Below are positions 9,651 through 23,400 of a stretch of DNA of 64,000 nucleotides, piece after piece. The notes below the pieces were generated by a model, which ran no database searches, was not told the origin of the DNA, and worked only from the letters and a program-made list of their open reading frames with translations. Within the stretch, counting starts at the first letter, position 1. Each line of letters begins with the position of its first letter. The stretch spans positions 1-64,000 of the forward strand of contig MU863962.1 in NCBI GenBank assembly GCA_033296885.1, written 5' to 3'. The translations under genes were made by a program, and so were the position numbers. Source of the DNA: Triangularia verruculosa. Its lineage: Eukaryota > Ascomycota > Sordariomycetes > Sordariales > Podosporaceae.

Positions 9651-12185
9651 ATGGCGGGTCGTATGTATCCCGATCCGGAACGTAAGAGAAACAGAGGATA
9701 CCTAGGCGAAGACAGCTCAGGACTACCGCCGCGGAACCTCCAGGTGGGTACCTGTTTTTTTTCTTTTGGGCTCTTCCTGATGTTTCCGTGACTGACAACG
9801 GCAAAACAACCCCCACAGGATCGCCAGCAGCTGCGGTATGAACTCGATTTGAACTCGTGGAATCTTCGAATTTGGGGTGTGGCTGCATCTGGATTTCTTA
9901 CTGATTCGTACGTCTTACTGCCCATCTTACTTACCCGCGCCAAATTGCTAATATGGTGTCTTTAGATACAACCTCTTTGCAACCAATGTTATTCTCGCAA
10001 CACTCTCCTTTGTGTATTTCCCTCATGATAGATGGTGTGGGCTAATCATCAACTTCTTCACCTTGCTTGGGTATGACTGCCCTTTCTACCATCCCACTCA
10101 GTTGGCGTTGCTAACGCTATCATCTTCTGCCTGGGATAGATCCGTAGTTGGTCAACTGTTATTTGGCTACCTTGCCGACAAATATGGCAGGACCAAGTTA
10201 TACGGAATTGAGCTTGTGCTCGTTATCGTCTCCACCATAGGGGTCGCGACCACGAGCACGGGATATGGTGATATCTCCTTCCTGGCCTTGTTTACTTTTG
10301 TAAGTACTTCAATCTTCCTCGACGGGCATCAAGATGTTAACTAGTGTATTTATAGTGGCGCTTCGTGATGGGCATTGGTAAGCTGCCCCTGACAACCCCC
10401 TGATCAGGATGAACCATCGCTTCTAACCCCCTCTAGGCATTGGCGCCGAATACCCCTTATCAGCTGTGATAACGTCAGAATGGTCAAGTACATCGTCGAG
10501 GGCGACCATGCTGTCGTCAGTCTTCCTCATGCAACCCGTCGGCCAGGCTGTGGCTCAGCTAGTCGGGCTTTTCGTGCTTCTTGGGGAGGACAGAGCCCAT
10601 CAGCTTAACGACCTCCGATGCGGCATAGACACCCGTCACGAGGAAGAATGCAAGAAGATCATTGACGGAATCTGGCGTATCGTCATCGGATCCGGTGCGG
10701 TTCCTGCCATCTTGGCCATCATCTTCCGCTTTTTCTTGTACGACTGCGGCTTGTACACCCTGGAAGTCAAAAACAAGCCTGGAAACGCTTTCAGGGATAC
10801 CCAACGCGTATACGGCCCCCCCGAAGGTGAAGGCGGTGGTGGCCCTTTCCCTTCTTCTTCTCATGGTCACATGGTCCAGACCATGGGGAATGGCGGTACA
10901 CTCACGCTTCCCAGCCCTCAAGAGCCAGAACCTGAAACCTCGCTCCAATTCTCGATGTCTGACCTCTACAATTTCTTGATCCGCGACAAGAACTGGTATT
11001 ATCTGCTAGGAACCTCCATGACATGGTTCTACCTCGATGTATCGTTCTACGGATTTTCGCTCGACAACCGCGGCACTTTGTCCGATCTCTGGGCGACAAC
11101 TAATGCGACCGAGCTGACTCCGGACCTTCCGTGTTGGAACTCACCGTGGAACACGTCTGCCGTGCCATCCTGGGCTCCTAGCAATGGGGGAAAGGGGCTG
11201 CCCACCTGGCAGACAAATGCTACGAAGCCGTGCAATACTATATATGAGACGCTGATCGAGCAGACGAAGCAGTATCTCTTTACCGTGTCGCTCGCTTCGA
11301 TTGCCGGCAGCGCGTGTTTTGTTGTGTTTGCGAACAGAATCAAGAGGAGGCAGTGGTTGACGGCGAGCTTTGGGATTCTGACGGTGTTGTTCCTGGTCAC
11401 GGGGGGTGTTTATTATGGAGTAGCGCATACGGAGAGGAGCTGGGGGACGGTGGTTTGTGTGGCGATTTGTCACTTCATGTTTAACTTTGGTGAGCCCCCT
11501 ATTGTGCGCTCCCGTCATCGGGAGGAAGGAGAACTGACAGAGAGATGATAGGTGCAAACACACTCACGTTCATCATCCCAGCGGAGATTTTCCCGACTGC
11601 TTATAGGTGTACTTGGTAAGTTCTGGTCTTTTTTGTAAATTTGGAGATGTTCTGCAGGAGACCTAACGAGATGTCAACAGTCACGGAATCTCAGCTGCAG
11701 CAGGGAAACTCGGCTCCATTGTCGCGGTGCTCATTGTGTACGGCATCAACGCGGGATACAAATCCACAACCAAACAAGGGCTTGTGTTTCTGCTGTTTGC
11801 CACGTTTATGGCGCTGGGGGCTTTGTACTCGTGGGCGTATCTGCCTGACGTCCAGCGGGTTGTGCACGACAGTACGCCTGACGGAGAGTTGAAAAAGAGG
11901 CTGGAGACAAGAAGTTTGGAGGAGCTCGGGGGAGGTTACTTGGGTGCCGTTGCGGAGGGGCAGGTGTTTGGTATGAGGAATAAGTGGGCGGTGATGAGAG
12001 ACAGGCTTAGGTTTCGAGTGGGGAGGGGGAGGAAACCTTCGGATGGGAACGGAGCAGAGATGGGAGCAGAGATGGAAGCAGTTGGAGCGCAAGGGGATCC
12101 TAGTAGGGGGGAGAACGGGTATCATGGTGGCGACGGTGGTGCTGTCAATGTCGTCAATGGCACTGCTGAGTTGCCAGCAAGATGA
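9651..12185 (+). CDS. MFS transporter, phosphate:H+ symporter-like
   Basis: This is a polytopic membrane carrier of 696 residues. The model is join(9651..9743, 9819..9907, 9966..10070, 10140..10299, 10356..10377, 10437..11489, 11552..11615, 11681..12185); all seven introns keep phase. The first span follows SWNLRIWGVAASGFLTDSYN. The MFS motif A is GYLADKYGRTKLY, and the stretch MGIGIGAEYPLSAVITSEW matches the PHS (Pho84) and Git1 group. The conserved C-terminal half includes FGANTLTFIIPAEIFPTAYR and CHGISAAAGKLGSIVAVL. A long loop near residues 330-440 carries several N-x-S/T sites, and the cytosolic tail is Gly/Glu-rich. Substrate is uncertain: inorganic phosphate or a glycerophospho-compound is inferred from family signatures only. 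It is tail to tail with a Zn2Cys6 regulator gene. Confidence 0.88.
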
Positions 12186-12900
12186 ATGAGGGCTGAGTAG
12201 CAAGGAGCTGTGGCGGTTGGCTTCTAGGTCTATTTTTGTATGTGGTTTTTTTGGGCGGTACTCACGCCATGGCTTCATGTGTTCAAGCGGCTATCTTGGG
12301 TTATATCTTTGCTACTAATTATGGATGGACGGGAGAGTAATGAGAATGGTGTGGCAGTGTAACTGAATATGGCTTGTGTAGACCCCCTTTTGTGACCAAC
12401 CATGTTGCGGCCAGCTGCATTGGCTTGTTTGACTTGACATCAGCTTTTGACCAGCTGAACCGCCGCAAAGTTCAAAAGGACAGTCTAGAATCTTGAGTTA
12501 TCAGCCTTTTCGACTGCGGTTGTACAAGGTTTCATTCGTGGCTAACCTGAGGCAGCTCGTTATGGTGCTCCATTGCATAAGATGTTGGGTTGGTACTGAT
12601 TCACCAAACAACTTCGGATCAACATTTGTCTCGCTCTATGAGCTTTTGTCCTAAGAGTAGAATATATACTGTACCGATTTACCAGAAACCTAATGGTATA
12701 CCTAAACCATAACTGGCATGCTTTTGATCATCGTTCCGTTTTCGTCGCATCACCCGTTGGCCAGTAGCAATAATGACATGGAAACCTCGTTCGTAGATAT
12801 CACAATCCTGCAAAACTTCCTGAAGAAAGATGACCACTCAACCAACCAAAACATGCATCCAATATTCCGAGATGTACAAGCTTGCCCAAGCCGCAACCAA
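12186..12900. other. Convergent intergenic region
   Basis: These are the 3' flanks of the MFS transporter and the Zn2Cys6 factor. I see no gene or repeat in it. Confidence 0.4.
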
Positions 12901-15861
12901 CTACGTGTTCGGGTCCCACCCCATATCCATGGCATCTATCGACCCAGCCATCATCGACTGCAGTATCCGCTCTGTCCCGGGAGTCATCCCCGCCTGCACC
13001 GACATATCACCTGCTCGCACCGACATATCTTCCCAGCCGCTCGGCACCGGGTATTCCGACACCCCCGACGCCATGCCAAAAGGCGAGTCGTTGAAGTTGA
13101 AGGCAGCATTGTTTGCCCCCATCTCTCCCTGGGTAGTACCCGGCATATTGATCAGGTTTTTAAGCGAGGTTGGAGGACTCGTCGTTTCAAAGTTTCCCCC
13201 AGGGGTCAGGTTCGGGAGGGTTTCTGATGCAGTGCTGGAGTTGGGCGTTGGTCGACTTGACTGCCCGCCACTGGGTGATGTTCCAGAAATGTCGTTGCTG
13301 CCTGTGTCCATCTCTGGAGCGCCGTATTCTGGAAAGCTGTGTGGCACCATGCCATGCGCTGGCAGGTACGGAGCCTGAGTGGTGCGCTCGCGGGTAGGTA
13401 GGTTGGCCGGGTCTGCCCCTGGGAAGCCTGAGATGTTTGGATTGGGAGGATCTGCTTCGACGATGTCAGGTGCGTTTGCTGGATTTCCATCGTCGCCCAT
13501 GCCCTTTAGGAAGTGGCATTCATTGGTGTAAGGCAGGCCGCTCCTCGGTGCTTCTTCGCGAGCACGGCTGATTTGATGTGCGTTCAGTTGTCTGGAAGGG
13601 CCGGGCTGCAAGAGATGGTCAGCATGTTTGCCCTTTTTTTGAAAACAAGTCTTGTTGGTGTAAATGGATGACAACTCACGCTGTCGGTGCTTCGTGGAAA
13701 AGCGCTCTTCAATTTTGGGATGCGTGCGCCCAGAGCTTCTAGGTCCACGTCCAACTGAACCAAGAAGGACTCTGTCAGCGGATTCCGTTTCTTGAGTGCG
13801 CTCATAGCCGCAAGCAAAAAACGTAACGAATCGGCTGTTTGACTGTCGTCGGGTCTACTCTTGAGGTATTGCACAAATACGCGCGCGGAGACATAAAGAC
13901 AGAAAGAAATGAAAGGGTTCATCTGCACAAAGATCAGTGATGTGCCATAGCCGAGATGTCGAGGAAAAACGTACCGCGGACAGGTCAAGATGAGATATCA
14001 TCCTCATAATGCTTGCGATTTCGTTGGCTGACGTTATGCAACGAACCTTGCTTTCAGAGCTCACTGAGTTCGGTAACCTGTTTTTGTCTGCCTTGAAAAT
14101 GGCGGCCTGGTGTAGGCAGATGGTGGAGGTGTGTATGCACATATTCATAAAGACAATGTTGGCATTTGTCAAGCCGTTTGGTAGTTTGAGGTGGGATGGT
14201 AGACATAGAGAAGTGTTGAGCAGAATGTTGTCCAGCTGGCGATGTCTCTTCCAAAAGTCGCCGTTAAGGTCGTGATCGCGGTCATCTGCATCAGGCCGGT
14301 GGAGGTGGACAAGATTACGGCCGAATAGACAGGCTAAGAGAACAATGCCCCCGAATGGTGTGAGCTTTCCAGCACCCTGAGGACTCATAGCATCTGTGAG
14401 GGATGGTGTTTGCTCAGGGCGGCTGTGTTCGAAAGCTTCGTCTGATGCTGGCAGGTTCGTTAAGATGTCCTTTTCGTCAATGGTCATAGGCCACCCTGTG
14501 CCGATACTCGCATATCGATCTTGGCAAAATGCCATCCAAAATGTTCTTCTCCTTTCTTCCCGCTCAGTCCAGTCGCGAGCTGGCGGTAGACACTGCTTCA
14601 CATCCAAGCCGGCACCATCCAAGCGATGGAGGCCAATCCTGACAAACCATTAGCACAGCTAACCTATGGTCGTCCATGATGACCACCACTTACATTTGAC
14701 ATAGCCGAACAGCTGAACCTGTGCTCATCCATGCCCGGGGAAAATACATCCACTTGAACTCGTACGACGAAAGGAGCACATGGGTTTGCGCGTGTGCCAC
14801 CGAGATCATGTGCTCTCCGTATCCTTTGATGTAATCGGCCTCGACATATTTTCTTGCTCTTTGGTAGAATAGGTCCTTGAGATTCTGGTACTTCTCGGTG
14901 ACAGAACATGCCAGGGTCCACATAGCATACCGGAGGCAGACAGGTGGGCGTTGTGCTGGAGCGCTATAGATCTGTCAGCCATGGAGGTTGAGATAGATGC
15001 TTCATGATGACCCACTTACAGATTCATAGCTGCGAGGTACCGGTATTTGTGAATCATGGGCACCGAAGGGTGGATTTTCTCGAAGTAAATTTGATGGCTG
15101 AGAGAAAATCAGCAAAGAGAGCTTTGTGCAGTCAAAGGAAGCCATAGCTCACAGCTCATCGATTGTGTCTTGCGGGGGCAGTGGCTCTTCCAAGCCCAGC
15201 CCGATCATCTCCCAAGTGAAGTTTCCGTCAACGGCACTCATGCCCATCATGTTGCTGTTGAAATTAAACTCATCGACTCGATTTGGAGACTCGGCATTGA
15301 ACGGCCATCGATCCATGTCGCGACTGCTCGCAATCCCGATAGACGGATCGGTTACATTGAAGTTGGCTGTCGCAGCAGCACGCTGATTCATCGGAGGCTG
15401 CTTTGCTCCACCGTCGACAGACACTGGCATGGCCTTGCTTCCATCTGGACTCGTTGATGTGACCTCCTGGGACTTCAACATGGTCTCAACTTGTTCTGCA
15501 TCATAGGTATCAGCGCATGTCTCATAGTCACAAAAGCAGGCCGGGTTCTCCGAAACTGAAGCTGCATACTCAGTCGTTCTTCCAGCGCCTTCACGTAGCC
15601 TCTCTTAGGCCCGCTCTTTCTTCTGACTTCATCATATTGACAGGCATGACCGAGGCGGGAGCAGGTGCTGCAGCTTGGTTTGATGCCGTCACATTTAAGT
15701 TTCCTTTTCCTGCAAATCATACAGGCCAATCGTTTCGTTTTTGGGACGCTCGAGTTGCCCCCAGCTGGTACTTCAATTCGACTGACGGCGTCTCCAATAT
15801 CGGCGTTGGGGTCCGACACCATGATGGTGTCAGGGGGAGTAGCTGAGGAAGAGGAGGACAT
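12901..15861 (-). CDS. Zn2Cys6 fungal-specific transcription factor
   Basis: This is a nuclear regulator of 864 residues. The model is complement(join(12901..13605, 13680..13922, 13975..14638, 14694..14963, 15020..15097, 15153..15495, 15570..15861)); introns are 52-74 nt and in phase. The binuclear zinc cluster is at residues 47-74 with spacing C-x2-C-x6-C-x6-C-x2-C-x6-C. It is followed by a basic linker (KSGPKRGYVKALEERL) running into a short coiled coil (KQVETMLKSQE). The fungal_trans middle homology region begins at HQIYFEKIHPSVPMIHKYRY and includes ERRRTFWMAFCQDRYASIGT. The C-terminal 230 residues are Pro/Ser/Asn-rich, as in activation regions. The target pathway is not visible; the adjacent transporter is a candidate only by proximity. 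Confidence 0.92.
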
Positions 15862-17808
15862 GATGCTTAAAACTATTCAGCACGTCCTGTACAACCTGAA
15901 GTGGCAATCGGTACAGAGTAGTCGTGGGGAAAATGCATGCGCTCTCAGTCGTCTGTCAGTAATACCACGCCCGTTTCCAATGACAGCGAAGCCAATAACC
16001 GGTGCTCCGGTGGGCTATCATAGAAGACGAGGAGCTGGGTCGCGGCAGAACGGGGCAGGCTCGGCGCACTCGTGAGCTGGCGTTGGAGAAGGTAATTAAG
16101 CTGGAGAGGCAGAGGGTGCCGTGTCCACGTCCTTGGGACCTGGCACTTTCAGCTGATCGACGTTCCGCTTTTTTGAGGCTTTGCTAGCGGATAATTGGCG
16201 GCGAGGGTGTACTCGAGCAAGTCGTGCAACAACACGAAGAATACGCAGTCAGGGACACAGAGCGTTGACTTGGGCTGTGAGATGTTGAGTGAGAGCGGTA
16301 AGGGAATTAATGGAGCGCACTGTGGTAGGTATGTAATGTATCAGATGTGCTATTCGAGGACAGCCTCCAATCACGCTGAAGTGACGCGGTCGGGATTGGG
16401 TATTGTTACTTCCAGGCTGTTGAAAGTCCCAGAACCATGCAAAATGCGATGCGATGCGATGCCACCAGTCCTGGGCAGCCGAATGAAGCAAAGGTAGGTA
16501 CAGAACCCTGAGAGAACCCTTTTGCTGGTGTGCAAGGCAACAGCGCCGCAGTCGTGTCCCACATTGTGGTTCGGCAAGCGACGACAGGCCAATCAATTGA
16601 CAGTCAGCACACAGTATCCTTTGACAGCACTTCCCCAACAGCTTCAGCTGTTCCCCACGTTAATGCCGTTTTTATCATCACCCCTCCTTTTCCGCCCGCC
16701 CCGTTGACGATGCGCTAACAAGTTCAACGGCCAAGCACATGCGTCTCTGGCTTGCGATGGGGACGTTTTTAGAAACATCCCGGGCCCTTGCACTTTTCAG
16801 GCCTGGTCGCCTCCAGAAACCTGAATAGCAAACATTTATGCTTCAGCCCTACCTGTCTCCAACCCACCCAACTTCATCCACCCTTTCTGATTTATTTTCA
16901 AAGCCTGTTTGGTCTTTTCTCGTGAGAGTTGTTGAAGCGGAACACACACCAATTGTGCCTCTCTGCTGCGTCTCTTTGTACCCTGTATGGTAGTATTATT
17001 AATAGTCACAGCCCGCCAGTTTGTGAGTTCCACACCTTTCTCTGCAGCTTCTTCCATCAGACGGTTGGCTGATTGGCCGGACAATTCACTCGAGACCAGT
17101 GAAGCTTGTCCGTGTAATTACTCTCCAGTTTGAAAAGCCGAAAAGGGGACAAGGCTCTTGCTGTCCGTGACTGAGGCAGTCGGTCTGTCTTACACTACGA
17201 GTCCGTAACCATCATCATCTTCGTTAACTAGAGCACCTTTGTTGCGTTCTAAGATATTGGTGCATAGTGCCGTGTCGTCTGTAACAATACATGATCACCG
17301 TATCGTACGAGCTCTTCTCTTTGTCGTACCTATTCCCTCCCCAATTGGCCAGTCTTGCTTGAACCTACATAAATCCCACGTGGTGTCCGTCATTAGTATA
17401 TATCCCGCCCTAATAGAAACATCCCCAGGTAGGGTCCATCGCACAGCCACCTCGATTAATGGCGATCTTGAAAGCCGTCCCTGAAAATGGTCGTCAAATC
17501 GGAGCAATTTTATGCCGTGCTGATAGCCTTCTGTCACGGCCATACCCGGCCGAAAGCTCGCTTCTCACCACGCCGAGCCTCCCCCAGCCGTTAGTACTGG
17601 AATGGATGAACGCAAGGGGCAGGGTTAGCTGTGTGGGCATGTCGGCAAGGCCAAGATACAATGTAAGCCGCACTCGGCAGATCAGCTTGCCCTGATCTCG
17701 TCGCCAGGATTCCCCTTAGTCAAGGCCTCATCCCGGACCTTTTGCCTTGGATACAGTGCAGCTTACCACGCTGCTGAATATGTGCCGTCGTCTGGCAGCT
17801 CATTGCCC
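15862..17808. other. 1.9 kb intergenic region
   Basis: This is the promoter of the Zn2Cys6 gene and the 3' flank of the Tex1 gene. Short ORFs on both strands lack domains. A GCGAT pentanucleotide repeat sits at 16444-16462. Nothing else is supported. Confidence 0.4.
16444..16462. repeat. ATGCG pentanucleotide repeat, about 4 copies
   Basis: Perfect 5-bp periodicity (ATGCG, nearly four units) in noncoding DNA. The unit contains no stop codon in either orientation, but no ORF here is credible. Confidence 0.8.
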
Positions 17809-19123
17809 TCATTTTCTATCCGCATCGAGGCCAATGATGCGCAGAACCCCGACATCACTGTAGGCTAGACAATATCTAGTTGGAGCCCACGCTAAGGCAT
17901 GACAGGGTCCGGCTGTCTTGAACGTATGGACGTGCTCTCCAGTCTCTGTTTGGGTAACATCCAGACCAGGGCCTGTCAGAGAAGTTAACATCGACTCTTT
18001 CTTCCATTCTAAAAAAGAAGCTGATTGCCATACCATCCTCACAGCCACCAATAACAAAGCGACCATCGAAGGTGAAACCTAAAATTAGATCAGCATGAAA
18101 GTTAAGGTCTTGACAGTGTGTTGAAGCCATACTGATGCTCTTGACTGGGCCGACAATGCGTGTGTTCGTGCGTTGGCAGATCCAGTCCTGCGTATCAAAT
18201 TGAGATATGATGGCATCACCTCCTCCTGTTGCAAGGTACCTCCCATTAGGCGATAGCTCGGTCGTCAGGCAGGGGGCTGTGTGCCCCTTGAGTATGAACT
18301 CATCCGACTCGCCGTGCTTGACGGCGTGATTGACACGCATCATTGGCTCAAGCTCAGGATAAGACAAAATGCGTATGTTGCCTTCCTTTGTTGGAAGGAA
18401 GACCTTATTGCCCGACCAACAAAAGACCATTTGGTTTGTCTCAACGGGTTGCGGGTGGGATGAGAGAATCGTAGACTCGGTAGGAGAGATTCGGAAAAGC
18501 CCACCATTCTTTTGTGATGGGACAAGGTCAGTCTTCGGTTCCATGGTGGCGATTGTTTTGGTCAACTCACTCTGTTTCCTACGAGGAGCGAGGTCCCGTC
18601 AGGGGCCCAGGCAAGTGTGTTTGCGTTTCCGAGGTCTCTGACCTCGTTCACGCAGGCCTTCGTTCTTACATCCCAGAACTTGACAACGCCATCACTGCTG
18701 ACACTGCAAAGTTCTGCGTCCTTGACGGGATTGAAGGCAACCTTTTCGATGCCTGCAGCATGTCCTTTCAAGTCGGTCGAGAAACGCACATTTGGCTTCT
18801 CGGGATTCCCTACCACGTGTATGAGCATTGCATGATGGCACCAAGGGAATATTCAGACAACTTACAAACACGAAGGGTCCGATCAGATGACCCAGTTGCG
18901 ATAAGACTCCCAAGGGGGTTCCAAGCAATGGAACGGATACTAGAAGGGAGCTCAGTTAAGAGAGGGTTGTCACAGGGAAATGGTCTTGTAGAACCCACCT
19001 TCCTGCCCCACCTCCGCCTCGAGACTGGGTGTTCTCGGTATATGTCTGACTTCGCAATGGTGCAAAATAGCTGACGAACCTCTCTTTCGATAAGATCTGT
19101 CTAGCGCGAACTGGAGGTGCCAT
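17809..19123 (-). CDS. THO complex subunit Tex1/THOC3 (WD40)
   Basis: This is a 340-residue WD40 propeller protein. The family is part of the TREX complex, which couples transcription to mRNA packaging and nuclear export. The model is complement(join(17809..17972, 18034..18078, 18133..18508, 18571..18809, 18866..18939, 18999..19123)); all five introns are 54-62 nt and keep phase. Repeats seen include SIRSIAWNPLGSLIATGSSD, GHAAGIEKVAFNP with VKFWDVRTKACV, LAWAPDGTSLLVGN, GHTAPCLTTELSPNGRYLAT, SISFTFDGRFVIGGCEDG and CHALAWAPTRYCLAYSD. Order and overall length match THOC3. The GGCEDG repeat is restored only when a 54-nt intron is removed. The gene is divergent from RIC1. Confidence 0.92.
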
Positions 19124-20490
19124 ATTGAAGCATGTCAAGACTGAAGACAAGCTGTACAGTTAAAGTAGGCATATGTCGATAAGGTGCTTGAACAGGTTGA
19201 GAGCACGCGACCTGACTTCGGCTCTGGGAGCGCTAAATAACTGATGAATAAGTTGAAGATAAACGTGGTATCGTGAGTTGCTGTAAATCACACCCGTTGA
19301 TCTTGAAAATCGATGAATGCAGGAGTGCCGTGATGGGATGGGAGACGCGAATGAGTGGCCGGGCTGGCTGGGACGGGAAGTCCCGAAACTTAAGGTAGTT
19401 GCGTTGCAACCTATAGAGGCTCCACCTCTCTCCACGCACTATAAATCAACACCCAGCCGATTAAGGTACATGATAGGCCAACGTCTTGACGGCACTCACT
19501 CAAGAGGAGAGCTACTTTGGAAGGAAATCTGACATCGCGAATGGCCCATGTTACGAAGTACTAGCAAATATGCAATTATCTCTGTATATGTTCTTATTTA
19601 CGCTCTTAGTCCTTCCTCCGTTAAAACCGACATACCATTATTCCATAGCTTATCCCATGAGCCCCTTCAACAATTCCCTTTTTTTTTCAATCTCATCTCC
19701 CTTTCTGCCACCCACTTTCCAATCGACTTCTCTCAATTGGTCTGCAACATGGCAAGCAATGTAGCGGTTTCGCAAGGAGTGATAACATCAGGCATATGGC
19801 TAGATCGTGACTGCTAAATTCCCGGTCCGCCTGTCGCATCAGTGGAGCAAGACCGGGCTAAACAAGTACAAAGAACATTTGACAAGTCCTTTTTGATGTA
19901 TGTACGTTCCCAGTGCGAGGGTCAGCAAAGAAACAAGGCTTGGTGTTTAGTTGTGACGATGAGAAAGAGAGTACATTCCAATCCTTGAATTTGCGTTAGC
20001 AAGAGAGGTAAATGTCGCTGGCTCGGAAACGTCAGATCCGGGGCACAGCTTAAGCACTGGATATTCAAGCTTGTTCTATGACATTAGCAAGCATTTACGA
20101 TATCCAAAGGCTATCTTCAGTGTTCAAGCGGTATTTTTGAAATGGGAAGCTGTTGATCGAAGTATTAGGTTGACGTCTCGCGCTCACAGACAACCTCGAA
20201 GAGGTACGGATACCCCACTTGTGATAGACGAGTGGGGCCTGCCACGGTGGACATTTGGGCTACAATCGCTCACCTCCCGCCTTCCACCACACGGCATGGC
20301 GTAGATGGTCCTGCCCTGCATGGCGTAGTCGTTCCCATCTTATATGTAGTCGCCCGTAGCGCCTTGCTGTCAATTTCACCCACTCCCTTCCGTCATGAAT
20401 TGGCGTTGACGCGCTAGATCCGAGGATTTTGAGGACGTGGTCCGTGGATGCGCATGAGGCCACCGTGAAGCTGTCGGCTTCAGAGGAGCC
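19124..20490. other. Divergent promoter region of Tex1 and RIC1
   Basis: These 1.4 kb separate the two start codons. Short ORFs here have no recognisable content. No repeat or RNA gene is seen. Confidence 0.4.
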
Positions 20491-23400
20491 ATGTACTGGC
20501 CACTTGGAACTCCGCGAATATATGCGACCAACACCGTCCGCCAACCCGGCGCGCTTCCCACCTCAGCTGTATCTCACGATGGCCTGCCGCCTCCGACCCC
20601 GAGCGTTGGCGCAGGAGCGTTGAATCCGTCTCTCCTTTCGCCCAATCCGTCGACGAGCCAGGATGGACTACTTCCGCCTCCCACCCCCATGACACCGACA
20701 CCAATGACACCGGGTCTCAACCCCGTCGAGTATGACTATCCGGAAGACGGCACCCCCGAGAATTCGCCGGGGCCTGAGGTTCCCGGCATCCCTCTTCACG
20801 AACCCATTGTTGCTCTGCGCGTGGCGCGATCCGGTCATCTCTTCGCCACCATCACATCCACATCCATGACGGTGTGGCAGACCAAGGTGGGCATCACAGG
20901 TCCCTTGAAGACTGATATTTTTTGCTATGAAGTTCTAACGCGCTCCTTGTTAGCCCACCGTCGTTCTAGCCGTGGTCGTGCGATCTGAATCCTCTCTCGA
21001 GTCTTATGGAACGAACATCAACTTGCTATTACGACCAGACTCTGCCATCTTTGTTGTGCATACAAGCCTGGGCTACCTGATAACATATTCCCTGGCTACG
21101 GATGCCGATTCTCGAGTCTACAAACCGCATTTTGCGAGCCACACCAACGTCCAGCGAAGACGCCAGAGTCATGCCGGGGATCCTGGCCATACTGCCCCGG
21201 ACCAGATCCTGTGGGGTCCAGGAGAAGGAGTCGGCGTGCGCGATGTGAGCATTCGCTTCCGGATGGTGATTAAGGTAGACGCAGGGATTGAGAGTGCTTT
21301 GGCATTAGATGACGAGTTGGTGGTGGCTACACGCAAGCCCGCTGCTGTTCAGTGCATACGCTGGTCACCCGACAGCTCTGGTAGCCAGACAACCACGGAA
21401 TTGCTAAGCCGGATGGCCTGGCTGGAGAAAAAGGTCACAGTCAAGGAGATGACACATGACAGACCCATGAATCTCTCGACTTGGATAACGAGTGATGGAA
21501 GGGCATATGCGGTCCAACGACTAAATCCAACTCAACAGACCAGCGAGTCTAATGAACCACCAGATCCGAAGAAGCTATTCAAGGGTTACTGCTTTCACAT
21601 ACCAAGCTCCGAGCAGGAACATGCCGTGCGTTGTGTGATTAATGCTCGGTTCTCATTAGTCGCTGTTGGCTGCGCAGATGGGGTTGTCCGCGTATATTCG
21701 GCCCGCGATTATTCTGGGAATATTCCCTCTTCCCATACCCATAATATCTCTGCTTCTCGCGGCGTATCGGGGAAGCTTACCACACTTAGCTACTCGCCAG
21801 ATGGTTACTGCTTGTTTGCCGGTTACGAGAAGGGATGGGCCACATGGAGCGTCTATGGAAAGCCACTCAGCAGCAGTTTCCATGCCGATAGCTTGATCGC
21901 TTCAACTAATGGAGAGGAGTGGCTGTCCGGGGTTATGGATGCCGCTTGGGTTGGTGGTGCCTGTGAACTCCTCCTAACCAACAAAAATCACGACGCAATT
22001 TGGCTCTTGGAGATGGCACGAAGCGCGGTTACTGGCTGTTATAGCCCTGCGAACTTATTCCGTACCGTGCTTCAGAGCACTTCGAGCGTCATGGTTTACC
22101 GAGGCTATGACTTGCCAGATCTTACATCCATATCCGCCGAGCCTTCACTCTGGCACACGGCCAGGATACCATCTACGTATCTTCTCAATCAATGGCCGAT
22201 CAAGTGCACGGCCATATCGGCTGACGGCCGCTATGTCGCTGTCGCAGGCCGGCGAGGACTGGCACATTACAGCGTTAACAGTGGGCGGTGGAAAACATTT
22301 GGCAACGATGCTTTAGAAAACGAGTTCCAGGTCAGGGGAGGGTTGTGCTGGTATCAGAACATACTGGTAGCTGCTGTGGAGGCCAACCGGTCTTTCGAGC
22401 TTCGTCTGTATTCCCGCGAGGCGGCGCTTGATAACGGCACGCCTCTCTATGTTCAACCAATGTCAGCACCTGTCGTGCTCATAACTCCCACCGGCGAAGA
22501 TTCACTACTGGCATACACATATGACAATCTCTTGTACCACTACATCTTTGCGCCTGTCTCGGGCTCCATCCGGCTGATCGAGGTCGGCCATATTGCATTC
22601 CATGGCATAGTCAGGTCGCCTGCAAGAGTGAGGGGACTGAGCTGGATTTTGCCAGAGCGCCAACTGCTGGAGGGCGACCCATCGCAGGATGTCGCTCACG
22701 CCTCTGTCTTGTTCCTGGTGGATGGAAAGCTGGTTCTTTTGCGTCCTTCGGTCCAAGAGAACAATCTCAAATACGACATGCGTGTCATCTGCCACAATGT
22801 TGAGTACTATATCAGCATGAGGGATCAGCCATTCTTAGAAGTCAACTCGCAGCACCCGCTCGAGGCAACAAACAGGTTCCCAGATCAAAGTCTACAGGAT
22901 TCTCTCTGGATATTCGACGGCACAGAGCTCAAAGCGTGGGCAGACATGGATCCTGTGCTAAAGGCGATATCGGGGGAGGTATCCAGGGAGATACCATCCA
23001 TGATCTCTATACCCGTCGACTTTTACCCACTTTCAACACTTCTCGGGAAAGCCATTATTCTTGGGGTTGAATCAGAACTGATTCAGCGTCGCGACATCAG
23101 CTTCTCTTTTTTCCGCTTTTGCATCAGGGTAAGAATTTCTGAGCACGATTTTGACAACGTCGGATCCAAACTTAACTGTTTCTTCGCAGACCCACCTATT
23201 TTTACCTGATATTCTCCGATCTCACTTGATTGCCAACAAGTGTACCGAGGCATTGCAACTTGCACGGCAGCACGAACACCTGGAGTACTTCGCCCACGCT
23301 CTCGAAGTGTTGTTGCACCACGTCTTGGACGAGGAGGTAGATGCACATCCGCCCCCCGCACCAGAGAACGCCATCCTGCCTCGTGTGTTGACCTTGTTAT

